A DNA stretch of 64,000 bases from Megaustenia siamemsis (Eukaryota > Mollusca > Gastropoda > Stylommatophora > Ariophantidae), in assembly GCA_032433765.1 (NCBI GenBank), contig JAVIAB010000059.1:59282103-59346102 (forward strand). The letters run 5' to 3'. A model generated the notes under the pieces. The model was not told the origin of the DNA and ran no database searches. It saw only the letters and a list, made by a program, of their open reading frames with translations. A program made the position numbers and the translations under genes. Of the stretch, positions 24,231-36,610 are shown piece after piece (the first letter of the stretch is position 1; each line of letters starts with the position of its first letter).

Positions 24231-24663
24231 GAAGGAGGAAACGGGAAATGTAAGAGTAGACAGGTTGACTAGCTGCACTGTCGTTCATGACGGTCAACCA
24301 ATGGATCGGGCGGACATCATCAATGCGCTCCGAGATGTGGGAAGGTAACAGGACTATGACCATGAGTACACTTCATTCCTTCGGATGAAAGAGTTCGGAG
24401 TTAAGATGGGAGTTAAGATGGGCACAGCCAGGAAAGAGAAACTTAGTGAGAGTATAACGGCCGCGTAACAACTAACACAGAATTCGAGTCAGCAGTCGCT
24501 GGGCACGGCGAGAATTGCTAATGACGGGATCTGAGCACCTATGGACATGTTTGGGGTGCAATCATGATGACCCGCAAATAACTTTATACACATATATTCA
24601 CAATGTGTAGTCACTAACAACATATTTCCTATACGCCACTTGGCGTGACGGGGGCACTTTACT
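24231..24663 (+). mobile_element. LINE RNase H-region 3' fragment followed by SINE tail
   Basis: Degraded relative of the element at 43540-44035. Recognisable pieces are the conceptual fragments GQPMDRADIINALRDVGR, KMGTARKEKLS and APMDMFG. It is followed at 24603-24663 by the 3' end of the SINE seen at 16655-16905 (CTATACGCCACTTGGCGTGAC) and an AT run. Confidence 0.65.
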
Positions 24664-24863
24664 TTATATATATATATATAAATGCGAATTCCCACCACCT
24701 CTTACAGAACGTTGTGTTTCCCAACGGATAACAAAGAGTTTGGACCATACTGATTTATATGATAATATAGCCCTAGCAGAGACAGCTACCACAACATATC
24801 TAGACAATGCAGAAATATATGGAAAACTCTAGGGAAGTAACCTACTATTTCACATTTGATATC

Positions 24864-24894
<31 letters not shown>

Positions 24895-24931
24895 TCCTTT
24901 GGGGTCTTCACAGACGGTTGGTGGTGAGCAA

Positions 24932-25225
24932 TTATGATAGGTCAGTAGTTTGGTAAAACATTAGTGTCTTATGCTGGATGATGTTTTGCTGAATAGTTCT
25001 GTCGTGGCTGAAACTACCCAAAGTGGACATCCAAATCCGTCCGCAGAGGGAACGATATGTATTTGTGGTGTCTGACCTTGTCTCATTTCTCCTGCGCATT
25101 TTGCATTCTAAATTAGACCGTATGTCCCTATACATAAACTGTATCGCAACTTTGACTTGTTCAAAAAAAGACATACAATGAAAGAAACCCCTAAAGTCTC
25201 GACTGTCGAGTATCGAATCCATCAT
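24932..25225 (-). other. Unrecognised 97-codon open frame, possible gene fragment
   Basis: An open frame with host-like rather than repeat-like composition. It includes SRDFRGFFHCMSFFEQVKV, then a basic stretch around KMRRRNETRSDTTNTYRSL. The order (SRDFRGF, then a basic Ser/Thr-rich tail) is vaguely like the region after the seventh helix of a rhodopsin-family receptor. No transmembrane segment precedes it in frame, and the upstream sequence is closed by stops. It lies in sequence private to block 2. It could be a receptor exon remnant or chance. Confidence 0.25.
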
Positions 25226-25389
25226 CTGTCCATCTTGTTGACCAGTTTGGCATCCTTTGCTTTAATGCGGCGTTAAAATTATTTATATGTGAACACATTA
25301 AGCTACACATACACATGTATAGTTCATTTTTAGTCACATAGAATGCAGTTACAAGTATAGCTGCTTTGTGGCGAGAGCTTACATAAGTT

Positions 25390-25903
25390 GAACAGTCCAG
25401 TTTTTTCCTCGCAGCTCTTTTAAAAAAGCGGTTACTCTTATCTGAACTTATCAGTCACGACACGTCAAGAACAGAAGCGTCAACAGCTGTATAGGAAATT
25501 AGTTTTATGAAGATGTAAGTAATGTCCAGATTTATTTATTTAATTTCAAGTGTTTTGATGCTTAAAATCCAATTTTTGTTTCTTTTATATCAAGACTAAT
25601 CGTCATATTTTGGCGAGTAATGAGAAAAGAGCAGCTGCATCATCTTGTGATATGTGGACAAGTCAATTTAAGGATACATGTTGGAGTCACACAAAGTTTG
25701 GATCACATTAACTCTTAATTTTGTAGTAACTCGGATGACGATATGATTGTTTTAGATACAAGTAATGTTATACATGCGATGTTACTGAAACTGAAATCCT
25801 GATTCCTGATAAAAGATTATCAAACTGCGCATGATAAAAATGTCTGCGTCGGTCACGTGATCGATATAGACGAATGAAGACTTCCGTATCAGGTCTCTAT
25901 ATG
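25390..25903. other. Shared upstream module, first part
   Basis: Non-coding; matches 42510-43070, 7960-8430 and 57540-58020. Continues after the LINE D insertion at 26637-27320. Confidence 0.6.
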
Positions 25904-25913
25904 AACACAGAGT

Positions 25914-26626
25914 CATCATCATCATTGAGTGCCGTCTCCGCATCGAAGGTTGGCTACCATGGAGCGCCATTCCACTCTATGTCTTGTTTTGATGGTGCAG
26001 ATTGTCATAGGCTGACTTGTCTATCTTTTGATGTTACAATGTCCATGTTAGTCTTGGTCTGCCTCTGCCTCTTTTACCTTGTATTTTCCCTTCCAATATC
26101 ATTTTTATTGGACTGTGTCCTTTAACATGATAAAAAAATTTCATTAGTCTTGCTCTAATTGTGTTTAGTAGTTCTTTTTTTCATTTTTAGTTTGTTTAAA
26201 ACTTCCTCGTTTGTTTTCTTTTCTCTCCATCCAATTCTACCTAGTCTTCTATAAATCCACATTTCAAAGGCTTCAATTTTCTGTTCTGTTTTCTGGTCTA
26301 ATGTCCATGTTTCAGCACCATACTGGGATATTGAGAAGATGTAAAATTTTGCTATTATTAGTTTCAACCCTGGTGTTATTTGTTTTGATGTTAGTATATT
26401 TTTCATAGCATTGAAATTACTTTTTGCCATACCTATTCTTTTAAATATTTCAGTTGTACATTTTTCATCACTGGTTATAGTATTTCCAAGGTAGTTGTAG
26501 TTCTGAACAGTCTCTAGATGTATTCCTTCAACTTTGATATTTAATTGTAGGTCTTGAGAGTTTCCTTTGTTTATGATCATTGTTTTAATCTTTTTGATAT
26601 TCATATCTAGTCCATATTTTTTGTTT
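25914..26626 (-). mobile_element. 5'-truncated LINE (family D), antisense
   Basis: Reads leftwards as an open frame for the RT C-terminal region: GLDMNIKKIKTMII, YNYLGNTIT, YGAETWTLD, FEMWIYRRLGRIGW and REKKTNEEVL. The 3' end carries a (CAT)n tail at 25914-25925 on the + strand. Imperfect 10-base flanks AACACAGAGT (25904-25913) and AACACAAAAT (26627-26636) look like a target-site duplication. Blocks 1, 3 and 4 have the empty site (near 8424, 43066 and 58261). Confidence 0.85.
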
Positions 26627-27393
26627 AACACAAAATGGTAGAGGAAAACCAGAAAGACCAAACGAAACTCTGAGTAGCACAATAAATAGAAAATCCTCTA
26701 CTATAGTTTTATAAATAAAACAAAACCTACAAGATCTAGCAGTGAATCCCTAGACAAGAAATATTTTAACATCTGCCCTATGTGTTGTCTCCGACCCGAG
26801 ATGAGCTAATAATTATACTTCATTAACAATATGATCTGTTTGTACTTTGGAAAGTTCTCATTATGTATTTGATAACATTGGGTACTTATATTTTTTCAGG
26901 TTTGTTAACTCTGACCAAACCAAGACAATTATTACCGAGTTAAAGATGTAAAGAATACACACAGATTACAGATTAAATGGTTTTGGACATATAAGACGAT
27001 ATCCCACAAGTGAGAGCGTTAACACACAGAAGCAATGATAAAACGTGGCTCGGCAGAGCTAGAAAATGATGGGTGAACATAACGCTAAGCACAATGCAGG
27101 AGCCAGGTCATCGAGCTTTAGTTAGGATATTCCAATTTGTTTAGAGATTAAAATTGCACAGAAGAAACATAAATTAAGTAGAGTAAGGAAACAACGAGAG
27201 GAGAAGAAACAGTGAATGAGTGGATGAAAAATTAAAATATATCATAGAATGGTACGGTAGAATGTTAACAGCGGTGTTGATCAAAGTTGTAAAGACATAA
27301 AGTTTTTGAGGAACATCACACAGGTGATTTTACACATGGCACATAAAGAAGTTTATTCGTTATTACTAGTATATGTCTATCATCAATCTATCT

Positions 27394-27930
<537 letters not shown>

Positions 27931-28013
27931 CATCACGTAACTAAATCCCTCTGTGCAAACCACTAATACAACTCCCTCACACCCTCCAAAAACTTATCTC
28001 AAATATTTATGAA

Positions 28014-28225
28014 TCATCATCATCATCATGTGCCGTACCGGTTGGCGTTGGCGATAATATCCCTCCACAATCTCTATCTACAGTGCATCGTATCAGTTCT
28101 GTTGTTGACTGTTTTCCATGCCATGACACCAAGCTATCCAGTATTTTCTCTCTTTGTCATCCGCAATCTCTCTTTCCTTTTATTTTGCCAGTTGTAACCA
28201 AGTATTCCAACTTTCCTCTTGCCGT
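28014..28225 (-). mobile_element. LINE (family A) 3' end
   Basis: Antisense 3' end with a (CAT)n tail. It parallels 55880-56060, including the complement of AACAGAACTGATACGATGCAC. It is present in block 2 but not at this position in block 3. Confidence 0.75.
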
Positions 28226-28574
28226 GAATACTTATCTCTAATATATATGACTCACTATCTTATTTTTAATCAAAATTTCTCTTTTCATCCTTCTAACTTT
28301 CCTTTGTTATTATTTTGTTATCGTGTTCACGAATGTTTTGTTATTTGTTTATTATCTTCTCGTCAGCAGATTTATTTTTAAAATATAAAAATTATCTGTT
28401 TTCATTATCCTTCACGTTTTGTTACTAAATAAATTATATTTTACTGATATTTACATATTTAGAAGTAAAAATCCAATACTGTTTGTGTCTTGTATTTTCT
28501 TCATTATAATGGTCCAATGTCGAAGTATTGATATTTAGTCAACGCTCTAAAACATAAATATTACTTTTTATTAA

Positions 28575-28945
28575 TCATCGTCATCAAGTGCCATCTCCGG
28601 AACGAAGGTTAGCTACCATGGAGCGCCATTCTGCTCTGTCTTTTCATTGATGGTGCACGTTGTCATATGATGGTTTGTCCACCTTTTGATGCTACTTGTA
28701 GGCTGTTGTACCTTTTAACATAGCCCAAAAATCGCATTTGTCTTGTTCGAATTGTGTTTAGTAGTTCTCTTTTCATTTTTAGTTGTTTTAAGAGACTTCA
28801 TCGTTTGTTTTCTTTTCCTTCCATCCAATTCTACCTATTCTTCGATATATCCACATTTCAAAGGCTTCAATTTTCTGTTCTGTTTTCTTGCCTAATGTTC
28901 ATGTTTCTGCACCATATAGGAATATTGAGAAGACATAACATTTTT
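28575..28945 (-). mobile_element. LINE (family D) 3' end
   Basis: Degraded antisense copy related to 25914-26626, with remnants of FEMWIYRRIGRIGWKEK. It is shared in position with 45260-45700 in block 3, so it was inserted before blocks 2 and 3 separated. Confidence 0.75.
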
Positions 28946-29316
28946 ATTAATAGTATGTTATATTTTAATTGTAGTTATTATCATCTATCAATTTTTCTTA
29001 CCACACATGTGTTCAGCTGCTGAACAAAAGTACTAAATGTGCATTTACTTTAATTTCAAAAAGAAACAAAACATCCTCATAGTTTTAGAAGCTAAACATA
29101 ATTATAAAAAGTGCGACATTATGGTTATGGTAGGCCCCGGTATCACTGCAAACGATTTAAAATCCATAATTAATTTGACATTAACAAAGATATAATTATT
29201 TAAACAACTGTATACACACAACATGACAACTGGAGCACTCCGATTATAAAAAAAAAAACAACTTAAATGCAAGCTTTGAAATTGGAAACGTTATTTTTAT
29301 TTCCCCAGATGAAAGA

Positions 29317-29391
29317 ATGAAGAACATATTTGGACTGATATTGCTTGAATTCATGACTTTTCTTACACAGGCTGATGATTGTCCATATCAG
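29317..29391 (+). CDS. LRR copy 2, exon 1: signal peptide
   Basis: The 25 codons start MKNIFGLILLEFMTF and end ADDCPYQ, in phase 0 before GTATTG. Signal-peptide exon as in copy 1. The core has a Glu at position 11 where the other copies have Gly, which may weaken the hydrophobic stretch. Eight bases upstream is an acceptor-like TTTCCCCAG; the ATG right after it opens a three-codon frame whose TGA overlaps the main start. Intron 1 is 29392-32664. Confidence 0.85.
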
Positions 29392-29407
29392 GTATTGTCG
29401 ACGTAGA

Positions 29408-29409
<2 letters not shown>

Positions 29410-29461
<52 letters not shown>
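29410..29461. repeat. (AT)n microsatellite
   Basis: About 25 AT units just inside intron 1 of LRR copy 2. Confidence 0.9.
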
Positions 29462-29463
<2 letters not shown>

Positions 29464-29999
29464 TGATAACAATTGTTGTATACAAAAAAATCTGATCATC
29501 AGAAATGCCCTAACCAGCGGCGGACGGTGAGTTTGAAACTTGAGGAGACCATAGACGAGACCGAACTTTAAGTTTAACGATTTGACCTGATCATTTCCAA
29601 AATAAACTTTATTGTAATTTGTGCTATGTAATTTAGTTCCTTTAATTGTTGCCCTAAATTAACGTAATTATAATTAAATTATAATATCTTAGTTACATGC
29701 ACTGTACGTTTTGAAAGAAAAACGTGGTTTTCCTGTAAACAAATTATCTACATTTTAGTTCTGGGTTATTTGTTTGTATGTAAAAACACAGCGCAGTGAT
29801 TCTTACAGTGAACGCTTTATACATTCTTCTCCCCGTCATCACAACTTCTAATGTTTCAATACAAATATTGAGTATCGTCTGATTTGTCGTTCTTTTTGTT
29901 GCGATGGAAACAGGGATGTAATTGTTAAAATGGCCTATATATTATTCATACACATTGCAAAATCGGTAGAAGGCGTTGTTCGGTTGTAGTGAGTTTGAA

Positions 30000-30472
30000 C
30001 TCTGTAAAGGTAAAGTACGATACTTGAATTGACGTCTTAACACGCGAGTTTTCTCCTATATGTGCTCGGCCGCCAATCCAGAAGTGTTCGGAGACTTCTG
30101 GATAGTGTCGCTTCGAGAATTGAAACTCACAAAGCGAGGCAGCATTCCTTACCTCACAAAGCGAGGCGGCATTCCTTACCTCATAATGAGAGGCGGCATT
30201 CCTTACCTCACAAAGCGAGGCAGCATTCCTTACCTCACAAAACGAGGCGGCATTCCTTACCTCACAAAGCTAGGCGGCATTCCTTACCTCAAAAGCGAGG
30301 CAGCATTCCTTACCTCACAATGAGAGGCGGCATTTGTCATCTTCCAGGAGTAAAATATCCTGGTGCCTATTTCTGCCAGTGGCTAGGTCGATCGCGGGTT
30401 TTTTTTTTTTTCAACCGCGAGTACCCGAGTCGGGTGGTTTTCCCAACTAGGCTAGCGAGGTCCCCTTTGAAC
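30000..30472 (-). mobile_element. SINE, antisense, with internal 27-bp tandem repeat
   Basis: Same family as 46640-46938 and 46960-47270, oriented leftwards. The head starts at about 30472 (complement of GAGGTCCCCTTTG), but the B-box segment is deleted. A 27-bp unit (CTCACAAAGCGAGGCGGCAT plus TCCTTAC) is repeated about eight times at 30128-30333; the copies in block 3 have no such expansion. The 3' end (CTTTAC repeats) is at about 30008. Confidence 0.75.
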
Positions 30473-30904
30473 TCAGTGGACATTGAAGTCTATTTATTAG
30501 TAATGATGTGGTTTGAGTTATTTGAATGATATTATGGCTGTACTAAGGAATACGATGGCTGGTTGCACATTAATATGTAACGTGTATAGCTGGAATGTGA
30601 TTGTGTTATGTATTCTGATAAATTATTAGGGGAATCGTGGCGTCTAATGCTTCATTTTAATATCCGCCGCTGGCACTGACTCATGTCTAATTTCGCACGT
30701 CCCAGCGGAATATTCAGTGATGAAGATGATGATAGACTTGATAGTTTAGGGAGAGGAGAATTGAATAAAAACCCTCTGAAAAACTTGTGCAATTATATCA
30801 GTTTCTTGCCATATTTTGTTTGCCGTTAAGTTAATTAATTAATGTATCTATCTTTACCTGCAATTTGCCACCGTGATATTCTTCCTATTGGTCGTTATGC
30901 CTAA

Positions 30905-31130
30905 TCCCATCATCATCATCATGATCATCATGTGCCATACCAGTTGGCGTAGGCGATCACCTCCTTCCACAATCTTCTATCTGCAGTTCATCGTGTCAGT
31001 TCTGTTGTTGATTGTTTATCGTCCGCGATATCTATCTCTTTCTTTGTATTTTGCCAGTTGTAACCAAGTATTCCAACTTTCCTCTTCTCATGATGTGCTC
31101 GAAAAATGTTTATTGTCCTATCATTTCTAG
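30905..31130 (-). mobile_element. LINE (family A) 3' end
   Basis: Antisense 3' end with a (CAT)n tail in intron 1. The same insertion is at 47712-47970 in copy 3, so it predates that duplication. Confidence 0.75.
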
Positions 31131-31205
31131 CATCTTAATCTAGCATTTGTAAATTATTTTTCTGTACACTAATTATATTAATATTAGTAATTACAGTAAG
31201 CAGGC

Positions 31206-31236
<31 letters not shown>

Positions 31237-31244
31237 TATATAAG

Positions 31245-31322
<78 letters not shown>
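31206..31322. repeat. (AT)n microsatellite
   Basis: About 115 bp of AT repeat with a few interruptions. Copy 3 has a shorter one at 48054-48076. Confidence 0.9.
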
Positions 31323-31324
<2 letters not shown>

Positions 31325-32664
31325 CTATAAATATATATATTTCTGGATATTATCTTTTGTGCAGATTGACTTGCTGCTATCTGGAATATATTTATTCACT
31401 TTCTGATTCCGTTTGTTGCAAACTATACTATACACATGTCATGGTTGATACTTTAACCAACTCAACATACAGTGATCAGTGCTCTTCTCCGCATCTATAT
31501 ATCTGTGGATGTATCAATTATGTTGATGTTATATTTAACTGGTTTTTCACATCAATCATTATTTTCTAGTTTGTCTATGTTTGGATTTGGCCCCCGTGAC
31601 ATTTACTTTGAAGCGTCTTCTATTCTGTGTTTGATGCCCAGTTCACCAGCAATCATTCACAGCTCGATTATATGCACGCATCATGCTCTATATTTTGTTC
31701 TCTCTCATTACCCTGGAACTCTGCTCAAAACAATTACCATCTCAAAGTCTTGTATATAACCAAAGCAATGTTGTCCTTATTTTTTCATGTTCTTTACTGA
31801 TATTCAAAATTGACATGTTTGTTCTTTTCTTGATGGATAATACTCTGTGTAGTCTTTCTGTAATATTTGCGTTGAAAAATATTGATGTATTTTTGTCGCA
31901 GATTTGTTGATTGCACATGCTTCACATCCGTATATTGCCGTTGAAAAAAAATATAGCTCTTCTAAAATATGTCTAACATTTAAATTTACAAATAAATGAT
32001 ATGTTTTTTAAATATTTAAATTGTTCCATTACTGTTGGTCATCATAGATCTGCGTGACAAATGCCAGGTTAGAGCCGTTGGGCACAGAAACAATAAATTA
32101 ATTGAGATCAAAGAATAAAAATAATAGTACATGGAATGTTCCAGACAATGAATAATAAATTCTAGGGGAGAGAAATATTAATAATGACAATAATAATAAT
32201 AAATAACTTTAACGAGGATGCACATGAAAATTAAATAAATATCAAAGTAATAATGACAATTATTAAATATGATAAAAATCTTATTCTATTACTTAATTCT
32301 AATGACAGTAAATCAGTGTTGAATATATCATATTTGGTAATATTACGGTATAGTATAATTATCATAAATAGCTGCCGAGATCGAAAAATGTGGAGAGACA
32401 TGATCACCTACGACAGTAAGCCCGGTACTTGATGATGATGATAATTATCATGAGTTGTATATATTAATAATAGTTGTTTCCCTTTAAATTTACAAATGTG
32501 TGTGTGGGTGCATGTATACACACATTTATAACGATATGGGACAGGGACTCTCGAAGACACATTTACACATTTACAAATCAGGGTGGATTTGGTGGAGAGT
32601 GGATGGATGGATGGCTGGTTGACCTTATTGACATATTTTTAGAGAACATTATTCTCGTCTACAG
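31323..32664. other. Intron 1 of LRR copy 2, 3' part
   Basis: Non-coding. Parallels 48077-49613 (copy 3) closely and 60160-62373 (copy 4) more weakly. Contains the old antisense LINE remnant at about 31570-31990 shared by all copies. A 60-base stretch at 32370-32440 is absent from copy 3. Confidence 0.5.
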
Positions 32665-32772
32665 AAGTGCAACTGTGGGGGAACAGAAATCATATGCAGT
32701 TACCAAAATTTGCAAGCGATGCCCCCAAAACTAGTCAATATTAACCTGAATTTCACATCATTATATTTGGAC
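32665..32772 (+). CDS. LRR copy 2, exon 2: LRRNT cap
   Basis: The acceptor CTCGTCTACAG and donor GTAAGT bracket 36 codons in phase 0. The peptide begins KCNCGGTEIICSYQNLQ and ends LNFTSLYLD. It completes the N-terminal cysteine cap begun by DDCPYQ in exon 1. Nearly identical to the exon at 49614. Intron 2 is 32773-33509. Confidence 0.9.
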
Positions 32773-33509
32773 GTAAGTATGTGATTTTCTTGGAAGTAAC
32801 CCTTATGTTTTTTATAAACCATTATCTTAATATTTTTCAGCCTTTGTTAATATTAAGAAGGTGTATTTGGTAATTTGTTTAGCAGTTTGTGATACGATCG
32901 TGAGTATAAAGTTCCTTCAATGTTCGTCTTCTTTGTATTGTCATGTTTTAAAAGCTGTGGAAACATATTCGAGTCTTGATCAGTCCTGATTGGTAGAGAT
33001 AAATCCATATCATTGTGACTACAATCAGCATATTTTCTGTGCATTTTTGCTGGATGAACACTTTTATTAGAACATGTTAGTGATAAGTAACATGATTTGG
33101 TTATACTCTATTTAGGGTCTTCATTGTGTGCCATTATCTAGTTTCTTTGAATTTTTATCTCTTTCCAGTGTTTAAATCTATAAATAGATTTACTGTTTTT
33201 AGTTTATTTTTGTTTCCTATTTTACTTTTTCGTGCTGTACGCTGCAATATGGTTTTCCTTATCCGTTAGATCTTGTGACTTGCCTTTATTAGTTTATTTC
33301 TTTAGGTAGTCGGTTTAATCACAATCAAGACTTCTATTTTCACCCAGTTTTAAAGGAGTATCTGGTTGGGACACTTGATTTATTTTATTAAATAATTAAT
33401 GGCGGTGTATTTTGAATTCATCACGTTCTAAAATATATTCTAGTTCTGCCTACCTTATAACAAAGAGACATGCCTTTACCACTTTCTAAACAATACTTTT
33501 TCTCAACAG

Positions 33510-34778
33510 GGAAATCAGATCACAACAATACCAGCGGGAAGTCTACTGGCGAATCTCTCAGCCATTTCACTACAGAACAACCCTATCGAGACCATAGATG
33601 GCACTGCCTTTGACGAGTCCATCTACACACTACAGGGATTATATTTCTTAGGAGCTCGGTTCACACAAATACCTCAAGCCGTGTTTCATTTGAAGGCTCT
33701 CAAAACTTTCCAAATCTACCAAAGCAATATTATTGTTTGGGATGAAGACGGCATGAACCAGCTTGGGCCTACATTGAAAACACTTATCTTAAATAATGTG
33801 GGGTTTACAGTGTGGCCGACCTGGGTGAAGTCAATGACTAATTTAACTCAATTAATTATTACTGGATGTTCTATCTCCACCATCCCAGATGATGCTCTAG
33901 ATATGATGGCCAATAGCTTAACGAGTTTAGATCTTTCAAATAACAGTTTAACCAAACTCCCAAAGTCGATTGCAAAGTTGAGCGTCTTAAGCACGTTAAC
34001 TCTAAATTTAAACAGAATAGTTGACGTGACCTGGCTACCACAGTCAAGTTCATTCAATTCCTTGTATCTTGACAACAACAAAATAACAGATGCAGTAAAA
34101 CTGAGCAATGCTTTAAGACCTTGTGCACAAACACTCAGCGTTTTTACCTTTGAAAACAACTCACTCACGTCCATCCCCGAGTTATCGTTCTTGACACAGG
34201 TATCATATCTAAGCTTTCAGTTTAACCACCTAACTGACGCTAATTCTGGATCCTTTCCTGCTAATATAACTGCCTTAGATTTTGAATACAATTTACTTAC
34301 CTCTATTCCTAGTACCATGAATAGCTTAAACCAATTATCTTGGTTATATCTGGACTCAAACAACATACAATATGTTCAAGGATCTCACATACCAAGTTGT
34401 GTAACATTTTTGAATTTAAGCTCCAACTCAATAACACAGTTAACCCGGTCCAGCTTCCCTAATAATTCGAGCCTAAATACTCTGACTTTAAATATCAACC
34501 CGTTGTCTACAATTTCTCCCGACGCCTTTACCAATATACCTCTCCTTGCATACCTAATCCTTCAAAATACTAAACTAACCCGTCTACCTCTAGCTATCGC
34601 TTCTCTGACAAAATTAAACTTTTTGGACGTTTCTAATAGCAACAGTCTAGTGTGTACGTGTCAGGAACAGAGTTTACAGCCTTTGATTGAGTCACTTAAT
34701 TTCTATGACGTGATGGGAGATTGTGGAGTTACAAGTGTCTACTTTTTCTATGGAACGCTGAGTACATCATGTTCTTAG
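33510..34778 (+). CDS. LRR copy 2, exon 3: LRR array and C-terminal cap
   Basis: 422 codons plus TAG, fully open from the acceptor TTCTCAACAG. The spliced protein is about 483 residues: signal peptide, LRRNT, about 16 LRRs (for example LDLSNNSLTKLP, LYLDSNNI, LNLSSNSI) and an LRRCT-like cap (CTCQEQSL ... GDCG ... STSC). It ends one residue after the last cysteine, because a C-to-T change turned the CAG codon used in copies 1 and 3 into TAG. This does not affect the cap cysteines. Secreted and glycosylated as for copy 1; ligand unknown. Probably functional. Confidence 0.9.
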   Translation, partial: GNQITTIPAGSLLANLSAISLQNNPIETIDGTAFDESIYTLQGLYFLGARFTQIPQAVFHLKALKTFQIYQSNIIVWDEDGMNQLGPTLKTLILNNVGFTVWPTWVKSMTNLTQLIITGCSISTIPDDALDMMANSLTSLDLSNNSLTKLPKSIAKLSVLSTLTLNLNRIVDVTWLPQSSSFNSLYLDNNKITDAVKLSNALRPCAQTLSVFTFENNSLTSIPELSFLTQVSYLSFQFNHLTDANSGSFPANITALDFEYNLLTSIPSTMNSLNQLSWLYLDSNNIQYVQGSHIPSCVTFLNLSSNSITQLTRSSFPNNSSLNTLTLNINPLSTISPDAFTNIPLLAYLILQNTKLTRLPLAIASLTKLNFLDVSNSNSLVCTCQEQSLQPLIESLNFYDVMGDCGVTSVYFFYGTLSTSCS

Positions 34779-35880
34779 ATTTCTGGAGACTCGTTTTGAT
34801 ACTTTTTATCCGATATTGAATTTAATCAATTTATAAACATGCCTTAATTAAGCAGATGATTTTATATCAACTGAGATATATACACATTATTTGTTATTTG
34901 AATATTAGTAAACAAAAAATATGGAAGTGCGTAATCATATGTAATGTTTGGAATGCAAGTCTTTTGCGTTCTCTTTTCTAATGTAATGTCTACAGGCGTA
35001 TATAATCATGTTCCTTCACAACTTGTCGGTACAAAAGTGAATTTACTTAGATGCTAACTTTCTGCTCTACAGGTCTTTTGAGCTGTATTGTATAAATTCT
35101 CTCCGCTTCCTTTCATTCTTGCTTTTCTTTTCCTAATTATTCTCGTTTTTCACAATGTAATTTAAACAATGTTTTCATGCATTCATTCATCATCATCATC
35201 ATCATCACTGCGCGTGCTCATGTAGGTAATCACATCGCCACACAACTTTCTAACCATGATCTCCAATCAAACGATTTTCTAAACAGGTCTTATATTTCGT
35301 CTCTCTCACTCTTTCCTTTTATATCTTCTTCCCTCGTGTTATATTTCGAAGTTCAACATGATGATTTTGTTTTCTTGATGTTGATTGCACAAAATTCCTT
35401 TTTAGTATCCTTGAAAATATGTTCTGTATTGTGTCATGCAGTCCATTGTAATTAGTGAAGTAGAGTCAATAGAGAAAAAATATTAGGTATGTACCAGTGT
35501 TGTCATAGTCTGAGCAATCCGAAGGGATAAAGCGGGAAAGGAATAAACAAAGAAACAAAGATATCAAGAAGTTAACGATCTGGGATTCATTGACCGGACT
35601 CATGAACAGTGAGACGTAACAAGCAGTAATACTCTCGTGGAAATTAAGCAGAGAGACAGTTAGAAAGAATGGACAATCCACATAGGCTGTCGACACACAT
35701 TTGACAGAGGGATCGCTGGAAATATTGGTAGAAACCAGCCTAGGAGGCAACATAAACACGACCGAACGGAGGATTCCACGCGCTGAGCCATCCAATGATG
35801 TCCAGCGGTAGAAAACGCTGAGTCCTCTCTGAGGTGTAGGAGATCAAAGGATGTGGAGCCACAGAGTAGGGTAACGAAGA
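34779..35880. other. 3' flank of LRR copy 2
   Basis: Closely matches 51745-52683 after copy 3 and, up to about 35460, the flank of copy 1. Contains the LINE E remnant at about 35190-35440 (antisense, CAT tail). No clear AATAAA polyadenylation signal within the first 100 bases. No other gene. Confidence 0.55.
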
Positions 35881-36289
35881 AGTTCTGAATAAAACCTAGG
35901 TCAGTCTAGGGGCCAATGACAGCTTGCATACTTGTAGCTAAGTACATGAGTGATTGACAGATGTTGTCTAGACGTATCTGTAATTGACTAGCGATGGACC
36001 AAAAAGCAGCAAGTGGGTTGATAGTCTTAGGGATTTGTACGGCGGAGTTCCCAAGACAGACCACTCCTGTATCCCAGAATACCAAGAAAAGGCGTTGCCT
36101 TAAAGGGAAACAAAACCCGAAAAATGACCTTTCTGAAAGAGTTCCGTCGGAGATTTAGGACACACACTTAGAAGATGTAAGTGAGACGAATTTCGGAACC
36201 TGTCTCAAACCAGAGGAGTTAGGATTTAGGAATTAGAATATTTTTTGAAGTCGTCAGCCGAACTGTAGAAACATCAGTATTTTTGTTTC

Positions 36290-36610
36290 GTTCGCCTGTA
36301 CCTCTGACGAAGTCCCTAGAGACCAAGAACTGAATTTTGCGTGTTAATCCGTTTTTCCTTGGCATCCTTGTGCACATGGGTCCCTCGCCGCACAAGCAGA
36401 TAACTCCGGCTTCAGAGGTACTCATATTGTTTCCGTTGATGAGTAATCGACGTTTCAAGCCAGGCCTCGCAACTGAGACTAGGGGTGGTTGCCGCAGAGA
36501 GATATCACATATAAAAATCCTAACCAGTGGAGCCAGGCTTTGAACCCACACAACCTCTAAGTCTCGAGGTCGGCGTCTTGCCTCGAGATTAACCAGTCCC
36601 CCCCCCACCC
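36290..36610 (-). mobile_element. tRNA-derived SINE (long-head family)
   Basis: Oriented leftwards. The head begins GGGGACTGGTTAATCTCGAG, and the B-box-like GGGTTCAAAGCC is the complement of 36536-36547. The body has GAGTACCTCTGAAGCCGGAG, and the 3' part has CGCAAAATTCAG and GGGACTTCGTCAGAGGT. Same family as 40250-40560. A C-rich run lies at its left-hand boundary near 36600. Confidence 0.85.

Noticed and set aside
22870..25400. Long terminal repeat retrotransposon suggested by direct repeats between 22.9-25.4 and 41.5-42.5 kb
   Set aside because: The repeats continue through whole gene blocks and there is no gag/pol between them; they are segmental duplication, not LTRs.
30060..30529. Open frames with a repeated TKRGGIPYL or KARRHSLPH motif
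   Set aside because: They arise from the 27-bp expansion inside an antisense SINE; period divisible by three explains the openness.
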